A stretch of 64,000 nucleotides of DNA from Balneola sp. (GTDB lineage Bacteria > Bacteroidota > Rhodothermia > Balneolales > Balneolaceae): positions 62,001 to 126,000 of the forward strand of contig RHLJ01000002.1 of the NCBI GenBank assembly GCA_003712055.1, written 5' to 3'. The notes below the pieces were generated by a model, which was not told where the DNA came from, did not search any database, and saw only the letters and a program-made list of their open reading frames with translations. This document shows, in pieces, positions 1-9,683 of the stretch. The number at the start of each line of letters is the position of its first letter. The stretch's first letter is position 1. The translations under genes were made by a program, and so were the position numbers.

Positions 1-1
1 A

Positions 2-376
2 TTGATCTTCGAGCAAAACTCAGAACTATTGGCTCAGGATACATCACAGGCTGATGGGTTTATGTACGACCCGAATAAGTTCATGCTTCCTGAAGACATT
101 ACTTTCGGGGGAGATGACGACAGCTATATTTTTGTGGTAGATGCATTAACCGATTCGTTATACCAATTCCAGTTAAATGGTCAGGAAGGAGTTCCCCCAC
201 CCGCTGGTGCTGAAGATCAAACACGTCAAGTTCTGGTTTCTTTTGGCGGGAATGGTTCTGGGCCTAAGCAGTTTAATATGCCTAGCGGGGTAGCCTATTT
301 TAATCGAGTTATTTACGTAGCCGATAAAGGAAATAATCGTATTTCCCGATTTAAGCTTACTTCAGACTTTGAATAA
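2..376 (+). CDS. NHL-repeat beta-propeller protein, C-terminal part (5' truncated)
   Basis: The reading frame is open to the window edge, so only the last ~124 residues are visible and the true start lies outside. Two stretches look like NHL/beta-propeller blades: one around residues 28-55 (FVVDALTDSLYQF) and one around 80-118 (FGGNGSGPKQFNMPSGVAY followed by VADKGNNRISRF), the latter being a textbook NHL strand set. Such propellers are generally extracytoplasmic binding modules; no catalytic residues are visible. It is followed by ~490 bp without genes. The family call is solid, the specific role unknown. Confidence 0.7.
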   Translation: MIFEQNSELLAQDTSQADGFMYDPNKFMLPEDITFGGDDDSYIFVVDALTDSLYQFQLNGQEGVPPPAGAEDQTRQVLVSFGGNGSGPKQFNMPSGVAYFNRVIYVADKGNNRISRFKLTSDFE

Positions 377-478
377 TTTACAAGGATGAAAAAAGTCATC
401 CTTGTAAATGTTAGAGAATTCAGTGATAATTCCCAGTACTTGGGATGTGATGAACCCAATCAAACTTCCTGTCTCTAG

Positions 479-704
479 GTCATCCTGAACTTGGTTCAGG
501 ATCTTTGCAAGGAGTCGTTTTATGAAACGTCTTATATAATAGGAACAAGGATGCCTGTATTGTCAAAGATCCTCAGAGTGATGAAGAGGTGCAGATAACA
601 GGAGTAGGATTATGGAGAAAGACTATAATACTAACAGGAAAGAGTATTAGCAGGCAATATGAGGTTAGCCTTTTCTTAAGATCCCGAATCAAGTTCGGGA
701 TGAC
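479..704. repeat. Intergenic palindromic (REP/MITE-like) element, copy A
   Basis: This 226-bp stretch lies in the gene-free interval 377-864. It begins GTCATCCTGAAC and ends TTCGGGATGAC, so its termini are inverted repeats. Each end also forms its own hairpin: TCCTGAAC/GTTCAGGA at 483-501 and TCCCGAA/TTCGGGA near 682-700. Internally GGATCTTTGCAAGG (499 on) and AAAGATCCTC (near 566) belong to the same motif family. Similar termini recur at 40263, 43110, 48460, 55277 and 58049. No ORF is evident in the rest of 377-864. Confidence 0.7.
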
Positions 705-864
705 TAATAGGTGGAATAGAGTGGGTTGAATGCTACCAAAACTACCATCGAATTATCTACCATCTATGGTCCTGAATCTTTTCTATTTTAATTTGGATTG
801 CATCTAATGTGAGAGCACTAGATATTCTCAAAAATCTCAGACGAAAAAACTCACTCAAAGAATT

Positions 865-1200
865 ATGGCATACGTTGTTACCGAGCCCTGTATCCAATGT
901 AAATACACAAACTGTGCTTCAGTTTGTCCTGTTGACGCTTTCCGTGAAGGCCCGAACTTTTTAACTATTGATCCCAATGAATGTATCGATTGTGATGCAT
1001 GCGTTTCAGAATGCCCGGTAGAGGCTATCTTCCCTGATGATGAAGTGCCTGATAAGTGGGAGCATTACATTGAGCTTAACGAGCGTTTAGCCGAAGCCTG
1101 GGAAGACAATATCATCAATGAAACGAAAGATGCTCTTCCTGATGCCGATGAATGGGCAGAAAAAGAAGACAAGCTTGGTGACCTTATTGAAGAGTGGTAG
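865..1200 (+). CDS. fdxA: Seven-iron ferredoxin (3Fe-4S/4Fe-4S), FdxA type
   Basis: A small soluble electron carrier of 111 residues. Cysteines at 9, 12, 17, 21, 40, 43, 46 and 50 reproduce the Azotobacter FdI pattern, where C9, C17 and C50 would hold the 3Fe-4S cluster and C21, C40, C43 and C46 the 4Fe-4S cluster. The acidic C-terminal extension with PLPDA..W is also typical. The free cysteine that FdI carries just after the first motif is Ala here (VDAF). It stands alone, followed by an AT-rich inverted repeat at 1203-1257, with folP further downstream. The redox partner cannot be told from context. Confidence 0.93.
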   Translation: MAYVVTEPCIQCKYTNCASVCPVDAFREGPNFLTIDPNECIDCDACVSECPVEAIFPDDEVPDKWEHYIELNERLAEAWEDNIINETKDALPDADEWAEKEDKLGDLIEEW

Positions 1201-1202
1201 TT

Positions 1203-1257
1203 AGTTAATCGTTATTAGTTAATAGTTACGGACACCAATAACTAATAACGATTAACT
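1203..1257. repeat. AT-rich inverted repeat after fdxA
   Basis: Perfect 18-bp arms, AGTTAATCGTTATTAGTT at 1203-1220 and its complement at 1240-1257, with a 19-base loop. There is no T-run directly after it, so it is not a classical terminator, although it fills the fdxA-folP gap. A related element with 14-bp arms lies at 60007-60050 and shares the TTAAC/GTTAA ends and the CCAATAAC loop edge. Confidence 0.6.
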
Positions 1258-1284
1258 CTTCCCATACTGAGAGAATTTTCTTAC

Positions 1285-2088
1285 ATGACCTCTTCCCTAA
1301 AAATAATGGGCATACTTAATGCCACCCCTGATTCTTTTAGTGATGGAGGAAAGTTTGATAAGGTGGATTCTGCAAAGCAGCGCATATCAATGATGATACA
1401 GGAAGGAGCAGATATCATAGATATAGGAGGAGAATCTACCCGACCCGGATCTGACCCGGTTTCTGAAGAGGAAGAGCTTAATCGGGTGATTCCCATTCTT
1501 AAAGCAACAGTTCCAGAATTCAAGAATGCTACTTTTTCTATTGATACCACAAAATATGAGGTGGCGAGCCAGGCATTGGATCTGGGAGCTTCTATTATAA
1601 ATGATGTGAGTGGTTTGGAAAGAGAACCTCGGTTTGCTGACCTTGCGGTGGAGTATGATGCCGCTTATGTACTTATGCATGCCCAAGGTGATCCTAAAAC
1701 CATGCAGGAAAATCCAACCTATGTGGATGTGGTTGATCAGGTGATGGAGTTTTTTGATAAAAAGATTAAGGAGCTTACTGCAAAAGGAGTAGCAAAGATT
1801 ATCCTGGATCCCGGAATTGGTTTCGGAAAAAAGCTCCATCACAATCTTTCTTTGATTGCACACCTTGACAAATTCAAAAAATTTGGCTTCCCTGTATTAG
1901 TTGGAGCTTCCAGGAAATCAATGATCGGACAGATTCTCGATAACAGACCGACTGATGATCGCTTAACCGGAACTATTGCTGTTCACTACCATTCATTAAT
2001 GAATGGAGCAGATATCTTAAGAGTTCATGATGTGAAGGAAGCCTCCGATTCAATTCGTATATTCGAGGCGATTCAATCACAATCTTAG
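1285..2088 (+). CDS. folP: Dihydropteroate synthase
   Basis: Joins 6-hydroxymethyl-7,8-dihydropterin diphosphate to p-aminobenzoate in folate synthesis, in the cytoplasm. The 267-residue length is normal. Hallmarks seen: the N-terminal MGILNATPDSFSDGG pterin/phosphate loop, IDIGGESTRPGS around residues 45-57, the IDTTKYEVA strand, INDVSG, LDPGIGFGK near residue 178, and GASRKS near 210. It lies 13 bp upstream of cdaA, with which it is probably co-transcribed; folP-cdaA adjacency is also seen in other Bacteroidota. Confidence 0.96.
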   Translation: MTSSLKIMGILNATPDSFSDGGKFDKVDSAKQRISMMIQEGADIIDIGGESTRPGSDPVSEEEELNRVIPILKATVPEFKNATFSIDTTKYEVASQALDLGASIINDVSGLEREPRFADLAVEYDAAYVLMHAQGDPKTMQENPTYVDVVDQVMEFFDKKIKELTAKGVAKIILDPGIGFGKKLHHNLSLIAHLDKFKKFGFPVLVGASRKSMIGQILDNRPTDDRLTGTIAVHYHSLMNGADILRVHDVKEASDSIRIFEAIQSQS

Positions 2089-2101
2089 ACGGAGCACCCC
2101 T

Positions 2102-2917
2102 TTGATACCCATTGGGTTTTTAGATTTCGGTATTATGGATTTTATCGAAACCCTGCTTATTGCAGGGATTCTGGTATACCTGTATCAATGGATTAGGGGA
2201 ACCTTTGCAATTCAGGCCGGGATTGGAATTGTGCTCCTGGTGATTGTGAACCTGGTGATAAGGGTATTAGGCTTTACCACACTCGATTTCATTATGAGCG
2301 GGATTATGAACGTGGGTATCCTGGCTGTGTTTATCATCTTCCAGCCTGAGATTCGAAAACTCCTCTATCGCCTGGGAACAAACACCAGCCTTGATCGCTT
2401 TTTTGCTCGCTCCAGCTCTGATGAAATGATAGACGAAATTATTGAAGCGACTAAAACCTTATCCAAGGAAAAGATTGGAGCTCTTATAGTTTTCGCTCGT
2501 ACATCTGGCTTGCAGGATATTATCGATGGCGGGGTAGAAGTTGATTCCAAAATCAAAAGCGAGTTAATCGTAACCATCTTTCGAAAAGAAACTCCGTTAC
2601 ATGATGGAGCGATCATTATTCGTAATAACCGAATTGTAGCGGCTAGTGCCTATCTCCCTATCTCTCAAAATCAGAATATAGCCCAGTCATTTGGAACCCG
2701 TCACCGCGCGGCTGTAGGAGTATCCGAAATCAATAATGTATTTGTGCTAGTGATTTCAGAAGAGACAGGTCGTATTTCTATCTCTCGTAACGGCTCTTTG
2801 ACCAGTGGTCTTACTATTCAAAAACTTCGTGCCGAAATGGAAGAAACCTTCGGCTCTCAAAAATTCGAAGAAGAAGTTGGGTTCAGTGCTCCTCAGACTG
2901 AGATTAATTTGAAGTAA
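2102..2917 (+). CDS. cdaA: Diadenylate cyclase CdaA (DacA)
   Basis: Makes c-di-AMP from two ATP at the inner membrane. Three N-terminal membrane helices (about residues 13-30, 38-57 and 63-80) precede a DisA_N domain carrying the catalytic DGA (168-170, in LHDGAII) and RHR (200-202, in GTRHRAAVG) motifs. The likely start is TTG at 2102, with GGAG 7 nt upstream; an in-frame ATG at 2135 would shorten the protein by 11 residues. It sits directly downstream of folP. The C-terminal ~30 residues after the cyclase core are variable in the family. No c-di-AMP phosphodiesterase is visible in the window. Confidence 0.95.
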   Translation: MIPIGFLDFGIMDFIETLLIAGILVYLYQWIRGTFAIQAGIGIVLLVIVNLVIRVLGFTTLDFIMSGIMNVGILAVFIIFQPEIRKLLYRLGTNTSLDRFFARSSSDEMIDEIIEATKTLSKEKIGALIVFARTSGLQDIIDGGVEVDSKIKSELIVTIFRKETPLHDGAIIIRNNRIVAASAYLPISQNQNIAQSFGTRHRAAVGVSEINNVFVLVISEETGRISISRNGSLTSGLTIQKLRAEMEETFGSQKFEEEVGFSAPQTEINLK

Positions 2918-2924
2918 AGCTTCA

Positions 2925-3671
2925 CTAAAGATTAATTACAAGGTTCAAATTTATTCCCAGGTTGCTTGGTTTAAACTCTGAGGGGGAATAATCAAAATTT
3001 CCTCCATACGCATCTAACCCGGGATAGTCCTCATGCCACTGCTCATAAGGGTGTACATCACTAGCTAAGCTCGTTAATGCCATATTATAGAATGGAGCAA
3101 ATTCCCAGGTAACTTTTTCAAGGTGAAAAGCTATTCCAAAGCTTAATGTGCCACTTAGCGCGTAATTGTTTAATGAGATATCAGATTCTGGATCGGGATG
3201 TGTCTTTGCCCGGTTTAAGTGATTTATAAATCCAAACTCTGCGAAGAAGGAGCGGGTATTAGCTCGATCATTCAAAATTAAATGAGCTTTAATTGGAATG
3301 TTTATAAAAGAAAAATTTCGATCAAAATGTAAGGTTCTGGTGGGTCCACCTTCTCCAACTTGATAGATTTCCCGGTATGTGTTGCTATTATATGAAACTC
3401 CGCTTATGAGAGAAAAGCGTTTAAAAAGGGGAGCTCTAAACTCAATTCCAAGTCCATAGCTAAAACCACTAGAACTACCGGTAGTTGCACATCCCTCAAT
3501 ACATTGATCAAGTTGTCGAGAATAAAAAGTAGAAGGGAGATCAAATGCACTGGTGGAGGTTATTACTACTAACTTGAAAGCTTCATCCGAAGAAGACTCC
3601 TGAGCAAAAGAAGGCCTGAATAACACTAGTATGAATAGAAAGAATAGAAAGTTTTTCATATGAAGTTTCAC
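2925..3671 (-). CDS. Outer-membrane beta-barrel protein (PorT-like/OmpA-barrel type)
   Basis: A 248-residue exported protein. The signal peptide spans about residues 1-23 (hydrophobic core then SFAQ). The mature part alternates short beta-strands with turns (FSYGLGIEFRAPL, FSLISGVSYNSN, FSFINIPIKAHLIL, GTLSFGIAFHLE) and ends in LGINLNLVINL, as in small Bacteroidota barrels of the outer-membrane-protein beta-barrel family. A CIEGCATTG pair of cysteines at about residues 53-57 may form a disulfide in the first loop. It converges on cdaA with only 7 bp between stops. Function unknown. Confidence 0.6.
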   Translation of the reverse strand: MKLHMKNFLFFLFILVLFRPSFAQESSSDEAFKLVVITSTSAFDLPSTFYSRQLDQCIEGCATTGSSSGFSYGLGIEFRAPLFKRFSLISGVSYNSNTYREIYQVGEGGPTRTLHFDRNFSFINIPIKAHLILNDRANTRSFFAEFGFINHLNRAKTHPDPESDISLNNYALSGTLSFGIAFHLEKVTWEFAPFYNMALTSLASDVHPYEQWHEDYPGLDAYGGNFDYSPSEFKPSNLGINLNLVINL

Positions 3672-3789
3672 TGATTCAATAATTATTCATTCTAGTTAAA
3701 ATGTAATTGCAGACTTATTATTACATCCAAAAAACGAAAATCGTACCTTCTGGGTTAGAAAACCGTTTCCACGAAAGAAATTGACTCCC

Positions 3790-5883
3790 ATGTCAGATAG
3801 TAACGAACTACGAAAGCAAGGTCGAACCAGTCCTGAAGGTATTCATATTCAAACGTTATATGATGAGCAGGATGTGAATGATCGAAAGGTAAATGCAGGC
3901 GAAGCAGGTGCTTTCCCATTTACCCGCGGGCCTTATCCTACTATGTATACTCAACGTCCATGGACGATCCGTCAATACGCCGGATTTTCAACGGCAGAGG
4001 AATCCAACCAGTTTTATCGGAAAGCTCTTCAAAAAGGCCAAAAAGGGTTAAGCGTAGCTTTTGATTTGGCAACGCACCGGGGATATGATTCGGATCATCC
4101 ACGGGTAGTAGGAGATGTAGGGAAAGCGGGCGTAGCTATCGATTCAGTAGAAGATATGAAGATTCTATTCGATGGCATTCCCTTAGATAAGATGTCGGTT
4201 TCGATGACCATGAATGGCGCGGTTATTCCTGTGCTAGCAGCCTATATTGTTGCAGCAGAAGAGCAGGGAGTTTCTTTAGAGCAACTTAGTGGTACCATTC
4301 AAAATGATATCCTCAAAGAGTTCATGGTACGGAACACCTATATCTACCCTCCACAACAATCCATGAGATTGGTTTCGGATATCATCGCATTTACTAGCGA
4401 GTTTATGCCCCGCTTTAATTCTATTTCTATCTCGGGCTATCATATGCAGGAAGCTGGAGCTGATTCGGCACTGGAATTGGCATTTACGTTAGCGGATGGA
4501 TTGGAATATGTGAAAACAGCGGTGGAAAGTGGTTTGGATGTAGATGCTTTTGCGCCACGACTTTCTTTCTTTTTTGCGATCGGTATGAACTTCTTGATGG
4601 AAGTAAGTAAGCTTAGAGCGGCACGGACACTTTGGGCAGAGCTAATGAAAGAGCATTTCTCTCCAAAGAACCCAAAGTCGATGATGCTACGGACGCACTG
4701 TCAAACTTCAGGATGGTCACTAACTGCACAAGACCCGTTAAATAATGTGGTTCGAACTACCATCGAAGCAATGGCAGCAATATTGGGAGGAACTCAATCA
4801 TTGCACACTAATAGCTACGATGAAGCCATTTCACTTCCCACAGAAACTTCATCCAGGATAGCAAGGAATACGCAAACCATAATCCAGGAGGAAACAGACA
4901 TCACCCATACCGTAGATCCTTTAGGAGGTTCTTATGCGATTGAGTCAATGACTCATGATCTTAAAGAAAAGGCCCGCGCTATCATCAATGAAGTGATGGA
5001 AATGGGAGGGATGGCAAAAGCTATTGAAGAGGGATATCCAAAGCGTAAGATTGAAGAAGCGGCTGCTCTTAAACAAGCTGGGATTGATAAGGGAGATATC
5101 ACCATTGTTGGAGTGAATAAATATGTAAATGAAAAGGAAGATCCGGTCGAAATTCTGGATATTGATAATGCCGAAGTACGTAACAAACAGATCGAACGCT
5201 TAGACGAGATCAAAGCGAATAGAGATAATCAGGAAACTAAACAAGCCCTGGTTGCTCTAACGGAAGCAGCTAAATCGGGTGAGGGAAATATTTTGGCCCT
5301 TGCAGTTGAAGCCACACGCAGAAGAGCAAGTGTAGGAGAGATTTCTACTGCTCTTGAAGTAGCCTGGGGACGGCATACAGCCAACAATCAAACCATAAGC
5401 GGAGTGTACGAAAGCGTGTACAAGAACGATAAGCACTACAAGGAAATTAAATCCAAAATTGAGACATTTGCTGAAGAGGAAGGTCGGAGGCCGCGAATCC
5501 TGGTTGTGAAAATGGGGCAGGATGGTCATGATCGTGGAGCTAAAGTAGTAGCTACCGCATTTGCCGATATGGGCTTTGATGTGGATGTTGGCCCTCTTTT
5601 CTCAACTCCTTATGAAGCAGCAAAACAAGCCATTGAAAATGATGTGCACGTAATTGGGGTTTCAACTCTGGCTGCGGGTCATAAGACTTTGATTCCTGAG
5701 CTTATCGGTATTCTAAAAAAAGAAGAAGCAGGCGAGATTGTGATTGTGGCGGGGGGAGTAATTCCGGTACAGGATTATGACTTCCTGTATGAAGCAGGAG
5801 TCTCTGCAATCTTTGGGCCCGGAACAAATATTCCAAAAGCAGCCTCGACTGTGATTGAAGAAATCAAAGCAAAACATGCATGA
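3790..5883 (+). CDS. mutB: Methylmalonyl-CoA mutase, large (catalytic, B12-binding) subunit
   Basis: Interconverts succinyl-CoA and (R)-methylmalonyl-CoA with adenosylcobalamin. The N-terminal (beta/alpha)8 half shows the acyl-CoA motif [14 protein letters not shown] and SMTMNGAV; the C-terminal cobalamin domain has DGHDRG (histidine near residue 580), the base-off B12 ligand motif, then GVSTLAAGH and GGVIP. The ~700-residue length matches catalytic subunits. I prefer ATG 3790; a TTG at 3781 is also in frame. The meaB start overlaps its stop (ATGA). No small MutA-like subunit is adjacent, so the enzyme may be homodimeric or its partner may lie elsewhere. Confidence 0.95.
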   Translation: MSDSNELRKQGRTSPEGIHIQTLYDEQDVNDRKVNAGEAGAFPFTRGPYPTMYTQRPWTIRQYAGFSTAEESNQFYRKALQKGQKGLSVAFDLATHRGYDSDHPRVVGDVGKAGVAIDSVEDMKILFDGIPLDKMSVSMTMNGAVIPVLAAYIVAAEEQGVSLEQLSGTIQNDILKEFMVRNTYIYPPQQSMRLVSDIIAFTSEFMPRFNSISISGYHMQEAGADSALELAFTLADGLEYVKTAVESGLDVDAFAPRLSFFFAIGMNFLMEVSKLRAARTLWAELMKEHFSPKNPKSMMLRTHCQTSGWSLTAQDPLNNVVRTTIEAMAAILGGTQSLHTNSYDEAISLPTETSSRIARNTQTIIQEETDITHTVDPLGGSYAIESMTHDLKEKARAIINEVMEMGGMAKAIEEGYPKRKIEEAAALKQAGIDKGDITIVGVNKYVNEKEDPVEILDIDNAEVRNKQIERLDEIKANRDNQETKQALVALTEAAKSGEGNILALAVEATRRRASVGEISTALEVAWGRHTANNQTISGVYESVYKNDKHYKEIKSKIETFAEEEGRRPRILVVKMGQDGHDRGAKVVATAFADMGFDVDVGPLFSTPYEAAKQAIENDVHVIGVSTLAAGHKTLIPELIGILKKEEAGEIVIVAGGVIPVQDYDFLYEAGVSAIFGPGTNIPKAASTVIEEIKAKHA

Positions 5884-6851
5884 CCGTTGAAGAACTTGCA
5901 CAAGGTATCAAAGAAGGGAAGCGAAGGCATCTGGCTAAAGGTATAACCCTTGTTGAAAGTAATCGTGAGGAAGACCAAGAAGAAGCTCGCAAGCTTTTCG
6001 AACTACTTAATGCTAACTACGATACCATTCGAGTTGGAATTTCAGGGGTTCCGGGTGTAGGTAAGAGCACCTTTATAGAAACGTTGGGAAACCTATTAGT
6101 TAATTTGGGGCATAAAGTAGTGGTCTTAGCCGTTGATCCGAGCAGCCCTACTTCGGGGGGAAGTATTTTGGGCGATAAAACCCGAATGGAAACCCTTGCT
6201 AATGATGATCGAGCCTTTATCCGGCCATCACCTACAGCCGGAACTCTTGGAGGAGTAGCTAAAAGAACACGTGAGTCGGTATTATTATGCGAAGCAGCCG
6301 GATATGACGTCATTCTAATCGAAACGGTAGGAGTGGGGCAAAGTGAGTATGAAGTGGCTTCTATGGTCGATTGTTTTCTTGTAATGATGTTGCCAGGTGC
6401 AGGAGATTCCTTGCAAGGTATAAAACGTGGGATCCTGGAGATCACGGATATTCTTGTAGTAAATAAGGCAGATGGAGATCAAGAGAGGTTAGCTCTTAAA
6501 GCAAGAGATGAGTACGAGCAGACCTTTCGTCTTCTTCAACCCAAGTATGAAGGGGTTTCGGTTGAGTTTTTAGCCATAAGTGCTCTTGAAAAGAAAGGAA
6601 TAGAAAAGGTATGGGAAGCCGTTGAAGGTCTTGTTTCGGTTCTTAAGGAAAAGAACTTGTTCAATAAACTTAGGGAAGTGCAGAACCTAAATTGGTTCAA
6701 GAGACTAACTGAAGATGAGATATTAAAACAGCTTTGGAATACTTCAAAAAACAAGGAAGTAGCAAAACAACTTGAAAAAAGAATTATCGCTAAAGAAATT
6801 TCCCCGTCTTCTGCTGCGTTTGAGATGATCTCAAAAATTCGAAATAAATAA
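5880..6851 (+). CDS. meaB: Methylmalonyl-CoA mutase-associated G3E GTPase MeaB
   Basis: GTPase chaperone (MeaB/ArgK/MMAA family) that gates adenosylcobalamin delivery to methylmalonyl-CoA mutase and protects the enzyme. The P-loop GVPGVGKST lies near residues 56-64; [20 protein letters not shown] contains the switch region; ETVGVGQSE and NKADGD are the G3 and G4 motifs. Its 323 residues fit the family. It overlaps mutB by 4 bp, implying translational coupling and 1:1 supply. Identification rests on both sequence and partner. Confidence 0.95.
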   Translation: MTVEELAQGIKEGKRRHLAKGITLVESNREEDQEEARKLFELLNANYDTIRVGISGVPGVGKSTFIETLGNLLVNLGHKVVVLAVDPSSPTSGGSILGDKTRMETLANDDRAFIRPSPTAGTLGGVAKRTRESVLLCEAAGYDVILIETVGVGQSEYEVASMVDCFLVMMLPGAGDSLQGIKRGILEITDILVVNKADGDQERLALKARDEYEQTFRLLQPKYEGVSVEFLAISALEKKGIEKVWEAVEGLVSVLKEKNLFNKLREVQNLNWFKRLTEDEILKQLWNTSKNKEVAKQLEKRIIAKEISPSSAAFEMISKIRNK

Positions 6852-6885
6852 AAAAGCCCACCTCAAAACAGAGGCAGGCTTTATT
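6852..6885. terminator. Bidirectional terminator between meaB and the amylase gene
   Basis: AAAGCC...CCTC pairs with GAGG...GGCTTT around an AAAACA loop, with an A-run before and a T-rich tract after. It sits between two converging genes, so it can stop transcription from both sides. Confidence 0.75.
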
Positions 6886-6898
6886 TGGTCAGGATATA

Positions 6899-9289
6899 TT
6901 ATTTAATAAGGGTCATTCTCTTATTTATGGTTTGACCATTATAGGTTAACGAGTAGATATAAATTCCACTGGCTACGTTAGTTGCATCCCAGGTTACCAT
7001 ATGTTCTCCAGCGTTAAACATTCTATTAGCAACAGTCGAAACTAATTGACCTGTTGAATTATAGATGTTCAACGAGACCTGTCCATTTTGAGGAATACTA
7101 AATGAGATGTTAGTACTTGGGTTAAATGGATTTGGATAATTGTCGTAAAGAACAACAGATTCAGGTGTATCTGTAACCTCGGGTTGGTTTCCGGTACTAA
7201 CTACCCATTTACTTTTTGGTAGGCTGGTGGTGAATTCACTTGCAGGTACATACACAGCATAGTCGCGTGCTCCTGCCTCAACATATACGCGACCATCAGA
7301 ATACACATAGGTGCTATCATCTGTCTCTACGTTTACCAAATAGGAATTAGCCCAGATATCAGTACCAGTAGTGTGATCAACCCAAAGCCCTTTAGTGGAT
7401 GAGCTGTTGTCGTTGATCACTATGATCGCTCCTGTTTTAGTTCCGTTACCATTTCTTCTTGCAACATACACATCCGCCGCGTCACTGGATGGATAAGGAT
7501 TTCCATCAGCACTTAGAACTTCGGTTGTTCCACCGAGATAGTTCTTTCGAATATGAATCAGGTTATCGATATCATCTCGAAGGCTGGATGGAGCCTGAGT
7601 TGTATAGGAGCTACTGTGAGCATCTTCTTGTAATGTGCCATAGTAATGAGAGTAAAAGACCGTTGGTCTACCTTCGTGAGTTAAGGTATAAGCATAAGCC
7701 ATATCCCAATCACTGAAGACCCATTTATCATGCTCTTTACCAGTATCGTGATTGTCTACAAAAGTAACTACGCTGGTACCTGAGAGGGCATACCCTTCGG
7801 TATTTCTAATCATACCAGCATGGTCAAGTGTAGCGGTAATATCAGCTGTTCCGGCTGTATTATTAACGATATCATTCAATGAAAACTTTAATGGGAAATC
7901 GAAAGCATCAACATCAGCTCCTGTAGTAGTTGTACTAGTAACGGTAGAGGTACCGTTGCTAACATTGGTTACCCAGGAATGAATAGAAGAAGCGTTCCCC
8001 CAGTATTCACCTACAATAAAGCGTTGACTTCCATTAAGAAGGGGAAGGTTGTTTACCCAATCGGCAACAAAAGTCTCCTGGAATCCACGTACAAAATCCA
8101 GTCTGAAACCATCAAACTCGATTTCATCGGCCATCCAATACCCCCAATCTTCAAGTCGACTAACTACGGTGGCGTCGAAAGTGTTTAAGTCATTCCCAAA
8201 GAATTTGGTATTTGTTATGATTTCATCATTTCCAGGGTATCCTAACCAGTCGTTGCTGTCAACCGGATGAAAATGATCATGATTCCATGAGTAGTTCGGC
8301 TCTCCGGTTCCGGTATGAGTAACATAAGAAACTCCGGTAGCGGTATGTGCTTCAAGAGTAGTATTTGCAAGATTGCTTCCACTAAACCAGATAGCAGAAG
8401 GGTAGTATCCATTGTTTTGGTCTGCCCATTGCCATTCCCAGTTTCCTCCTGAATCAGTTCCTTCTTTTCTTGCGGTGATCTGTATTACTATATCCGCAGA
8501 ACTGGATAGAGTGATTTCATATTCATCAATATCTCCGGACGAATTTATGTGCCCTCGCACCGTGGTTCCTGAAGATGAAACGGTATTATAGTTACCACCT
8601 CCATCATTATTTTCTGATTCCCAAACAGTAGTGCTTGAGGCGCCGCCTCCCGTCCAGTCGATCATAACATCATAACCACGTTCGGTATAGCTGGCTCCAA
8701 AGTCGAGGTTATAACCTGATATTTGGATATAGTAAGTTCCAGTAGCAGCACTGGGGATAACCCAGGTTATTTCATTGGTTGGATAGGATTGATACTGCGT
8801 TCCGTTTATATAGGCTTCATCAAATACATATTGTTTCACATCGGGATTTGACTCCATATCATTCGATGACCCATAATAGTCTCCATCTGTGTACATATGA
8901 TTGAGAACCATATCTGCGTATACCTCAATGCCATTATTGTGCATAGAGTCTATCATAGCTTCCAGCTCGGCTCGGCTACCAAATCTGGTTTCGGTGGTTC
9001 CCTTTTGATTGTAATTGCCTAGGTCGTAGTGATCATAAATCCCATAACCCATATCGTAGATACCAAAATTTCCTTTTGATGGCGAAGGAATCCACATTCC
9101 TGTGAAACCGGCATCGGAAAGGCTTTTTGATTTGCTTGCCAGTGAATCCCACCAGCTTCCGTTAAAGTTTGATGCGTCAACAGGTACATCCCAGTAAAAG
9201 GCCTGCATCATTACATCATCTTGTGCTTGGCTAAAATTTGAGAAGCTGAACATGATTACTAATAGCATTCCCAGTTTTATCTCTTTCAT
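6899..9289 (-). CDS. Secreted GH13 alpha-amylase with inserted domain and C-terminal sorting domain
   Basis: Hydrolyses alpha-1,4-glucans outside the cell. A signal peptide (1-22, FSQAQ) precedes a GH13 barrel starting MMQAFYWDVP, closest in style to the archaeal/plant-like amylase subfamily. Conserved regions: DMVLNH (126-131), GFRLDF (nucleophile D398), IVGEYW (acid/base E428) and FVDNHD (D515). Between the first and second region, residues ~162-330 form a beta-rich insertion far longer than a usual domain B. The last ~85 residues are a NYPNPFNPST-type secretion/sorting domain, so it is likely a type IX secretion cargo or surface-anchored protein. Two LacI-type operator-like sites lie upstream. 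Confidence 0.9.
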   Translation of the reverse strand: MKEIKLGMLLVIMFSFSNFSQAQDDVMMQAFYWDVPVDASNFNGSWWDSLASKSKSLSDAGFTGMWIPSPSKGNFGIYDMGYGIYDHYDLGNYNQKGTTETRFGSRAELEAMIDSMHNNGIEVYADMVLNHMYTDGDYYGSSNDMESNPDVKQYVFDEAYINGTQYQSYPTNEITWVIPSAATGTYYIQISGYNLDFGASYTERGYDVMIDWTGGGASSTTVWESENNDGGGNYNTVSSSGTTVRGHINSSGDIDEYEITLSSSADIVIQITARKEGTDSGGNWEWQWADQNNGYYPSAIWFSGSNLANTTLEAHTATGVSYVTHTGTGEPNYSWNHDHFHPVDSNDWLGYPGNDEIITNTKFFGNDLNTFDATVVSRLEDWGYWMADEIEFDGFRLDFVRGFQETFVADWVNNLPLLNGSQRFIVGEYWGNASSIHSWVTNVSNGTSTVTSTTTTGADVDAFDFPLKFSLNDIVNNTAGTADITATLDHAGMIRNTEGYALSGTSVVTFVDNHDTGKEHDKWVFSDWDMAYAYTLTHEGRPTVFYSHYYGTLQEDAHSSSYTTQAPSSLRDDIDNLIHIRKNYLGGTTEVLSADGNPYPSSDAADVYVARRNGNGTKTGAIIVINDNSSSTKGLWVDHTTGTDIWANSYLVNVETDDSTYVYSDGRVYVEAGARDYAVYVPASEFTTSLPKSKWVVSTGNQPEVTDTPESVVLYDNYPNPFNPSTNISFSIPQNGQVSLNIYNSTGQLVSTVANRMFNAGEHMVTWDATNVASGIYIYSLTYNGQTINKRMTLIK

Positions 9290-9323
9290 TTTTCTCCTTG
9301 TTTAGTGACTCTGTTATTTATTA

Positions 9324-9337
9324 TGTAAGCGCTTTCA
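9324..9337. promoter_or_regulatory. LacI/GalR-family operator-like site upstream of amylase
   Basis: TGTAAGCGCTTTCA is a near-palindrome centred on GCGC, of the kind bound by LacI-family regulators (for example maltose/starch regulators and CcpA-like proteins). It lies 35 bp upstream of the amylase start. The interval 9290-9683 holds no gene; a second copy of the motif lies at its other end. Confidence 0.55.
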
Positions 9338-9626
9338 TAAAGATTTAAAAAAAACGCTACTAAAATGAGTACACTCGGCGCTAAATGTTTCAAAATTTAT
9401 ACTTTTATAAATTTACGCTTAAGATTTACGTCAAATATGAAGCGGAATCGCTATGTTTTCTAAAAAAGAAGAAGAGAAAATAATTTTAACAGAATAGAAA
9501 AAATCAGTTAGCTACCTTTAGGGCGAAAACTGCGGATTATTCTGGGAGAGCTGTTCTATACTAAGCAGTAATTTGATGTTTAGAGAGCTTAAATGAATTT
9601 CGAAAAATCTGACTTTTTAATAGTAA

Positions 9627-9641
9627 AAAAGCGCTTACAGT
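9627..9641. promoter_or_regulatory. Second LacI/GalR-family operator-like site
   Basis: AAAAAGCGCTTACA is the reverse complement of TGTAAGCGCTTTTT and so shares TGTAAGCGCTTT with the site at 9324. It lies ~43 bp upstream of the acyl-CoA dehydrogenase start and ~340 bp upstream of the amylase. It could be a second operator for looping, or could regulate the dehydrogenase. No LacI-family regulator is encoded in the window. Confidence 0.5.
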
Positions 9642-9683
9642 TGTATATTTTCGATCCGCTGAAATCCTGAACAAAAGAAAAGA

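Noticed and set aside
1387-1863. 158-codon minus-strand ORF inside folP
   Set aside because: Antisense shadow of folP; the plus-strand frame has every DHPS motif.
7459-7982. Plus-strand ORFs of 70-85 codons inside the amylase gene
   Set aside because: They lie antisense to a well-supported coding frame with full GH13 motifs, and their translations show no recognisable family features.
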